From: Caulobacter sp. X
Lineage (GTDB): Bacteria > Pseudomonadota > Alphaproteobacteria > Caulobacterales > Caulobacteraceae
NCBI RefSeq assembly: GCF_002742635.1
Contig: NZ_PEGF01000001.1
Location: 1,860,001 to 1,924,000 of the forward strand
Length of the DNA stretch: 64,000 bases
Direction of reading: 5' to 3'
The notes beneath the pieces were generated by a model, which made no database searches, was not told where the DNA came from, and was given only the letters and a program-made list of their open reading frames with translations. Position numbers and translations under genes: made by a program. This document shows positions 63,457 to 64,000 of this stretch, piece by piece (position 1 is the first letter of the stretch; each line of letters starts with the position of its first letter).

Positions 63457-64000
63457 ATGAGGCCTTTCGCGATCGGCCTGTCGGCCGCCCTCGCGGTCGC
63501 CATTCTCGTGCCGGCCGCCGTCATTTCGGCGCCGAAGGAAGAGAAGGGCAAGCCCGCCGCCATCGACGCCAAGGCGCGCGAAATCGGCATGAAAGAAGCC
63601 CCGGCCGTCATCCAGGCCAGCGGCGCGAGCTGCACGGTTTCGGACGCTCGCTTCATCGGCGAGGACAAGAAGGCCGGCGCCAAGTATTACGAAGTCGCCT
63701 GTAGCGAAGGCATGGGCTTCGCGGCGATCGCCAAGAAGGACGCTGCGCCCCAGGTCTACACCTGCCTCGAATCGAGCCAGCCGGGTCCGGACGGCAAGGT
63801 CGGCGGCTTGGCCTGTATCCTGCCCGGCAACGCCAACCAGGGCGCGGCGCTCTCGCCCTACGTCAAGAAGGGCGGCGTGAACTGCGATATCGAGAACACC
63901 CGCGCCATCGGCTCGGGCGCCAAGAACTCGTACTTCGAAGTCGCCTGTAAGGGCGGCTCGGGCTACATCGTCCAGACGGTCGCGCCGCTGAACATCAATG
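63457..64000 (+). CDS. Secreted protein with paired Cys repeat modules, partial at right edge
   Basis: About 181 residues are visible; the C-terminus lies beyond the right edge. The ATG at 63457 has AGGAG nine nt upstream; an in-frame ATG at 63448 has no spacing and is unlikely. A signal peptide (IGLSAALAVAILVPAAVISA) precedes a Lys-rich segment. Two modules share the pattern C-x-V/I-x3-R-x-I-G-x4-13-(Y/F)-(Y/F)-E-V-A-C: SCTVSDARFIG...YYEVAC and NCDIENTRAIG...YFEVAC, each likely closing a disulphide. No known family is recognised; function unknown. Confidence 0.75.
   Translation, partial: MRPFAIGLSAALAVAILVPAAVISAPKEEKGKPAAIDAKAREIGMKEAPAVIQASGASCTVSDARFIGEDKKAGAKYYEVACSEGMGFAAIAKKDAAPQVYTCLESSQPGPDGKVGGLACILPGNANQGAALSPYVKKGGVNCDIENTRAIGSGAKNSYFEVACKGGSGYIVQTVAPLNIN

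Overview
The window reads as chromosomal DNA of a high-GC alphaproteobacterium, most likely Caulobacter or a close relative. The evidence is gene content (a full chemotaxis operon, PhaR with phbA/phbB, MetX-MetW, oxygen-dependent HemF, a DUF1285-Nudix-CCA group), very strong GC bias at third codon positions, and many ATGA/GTGA stop-start overlaps. No rRNA, CRISPR array, transposase or integrase was seen. There is one tRNA gene, tRNA-Arg(ACG).

Region 1 (1-8396, minus) is a tightly coupled cell-surface polysaccharide operon. In transcription order it holds an ABC-2 permease, an ABC ATPase, a methyltransferase, a WbsX/GH99-like plus RgpF-like protein, two GT61 glycosyltransferases and a secreted phytase-like esterase cut by the left edge. 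Region 2 (8627-19601) is chemotaxis. A nine-gene minus-strand operon encodes STAS, CheY, CheA, CheW, two chemoreceptors, CheW, CheR and CheB. It converges on a plus-strand gene for a soluble receptor-like protein with a degenerate signalling tip.

Region 3 (about 19.98-30.22 kb) is the most accessory-looking part. It holds a 2,098-residue Ig-repeat autotransporter, a divergent phage-tail-collar protein, a DUF6916-like protein, a GNAT acetyltransferase and a class-3 lipase. It is bracketed by a 15-bp direct repeat, one copy of which covers the 3' end of tRNA-Arg. I regard this as the best candidate here for a poorly described surface system, though the island boundaries are only suggestive.

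Region 4 (30.5-45 kb) is mainly core metabolism and signalling: gamma-glutamyltransferase; a sixA-DUF952-pyrD-VTT-histidine kinase operon; metX-metW-nuclease; a phospholipase D-like protein; an unlinked PII protein; gloB with a cupin; an HTH protein and a LacI regulator. Region 5 (45-56 kb) holds the phbA-phbB pair with divergent phaR, a second thiolase, hemF with a CPBP protease, and the DUF1285-Nudix-cca-amidotransferase group. Region 6 (56-64 kb) has an MFS transporter, two GNATs, a TfoX-like protein running into an inverted repeat, a MarR-enoyl-CoA hydratase-SDR-SDR operon, an MBL-fold hydrolase, and a secreted repeat protein cut by the right edge.

Gene boundaries come from reading the sequence. 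Family names are from motif recognition without database searches. Many starts were moved from the longest open frame to a site supported by a ribosome binding site, a stop-start overlap or a signal peptide; each entry says so.
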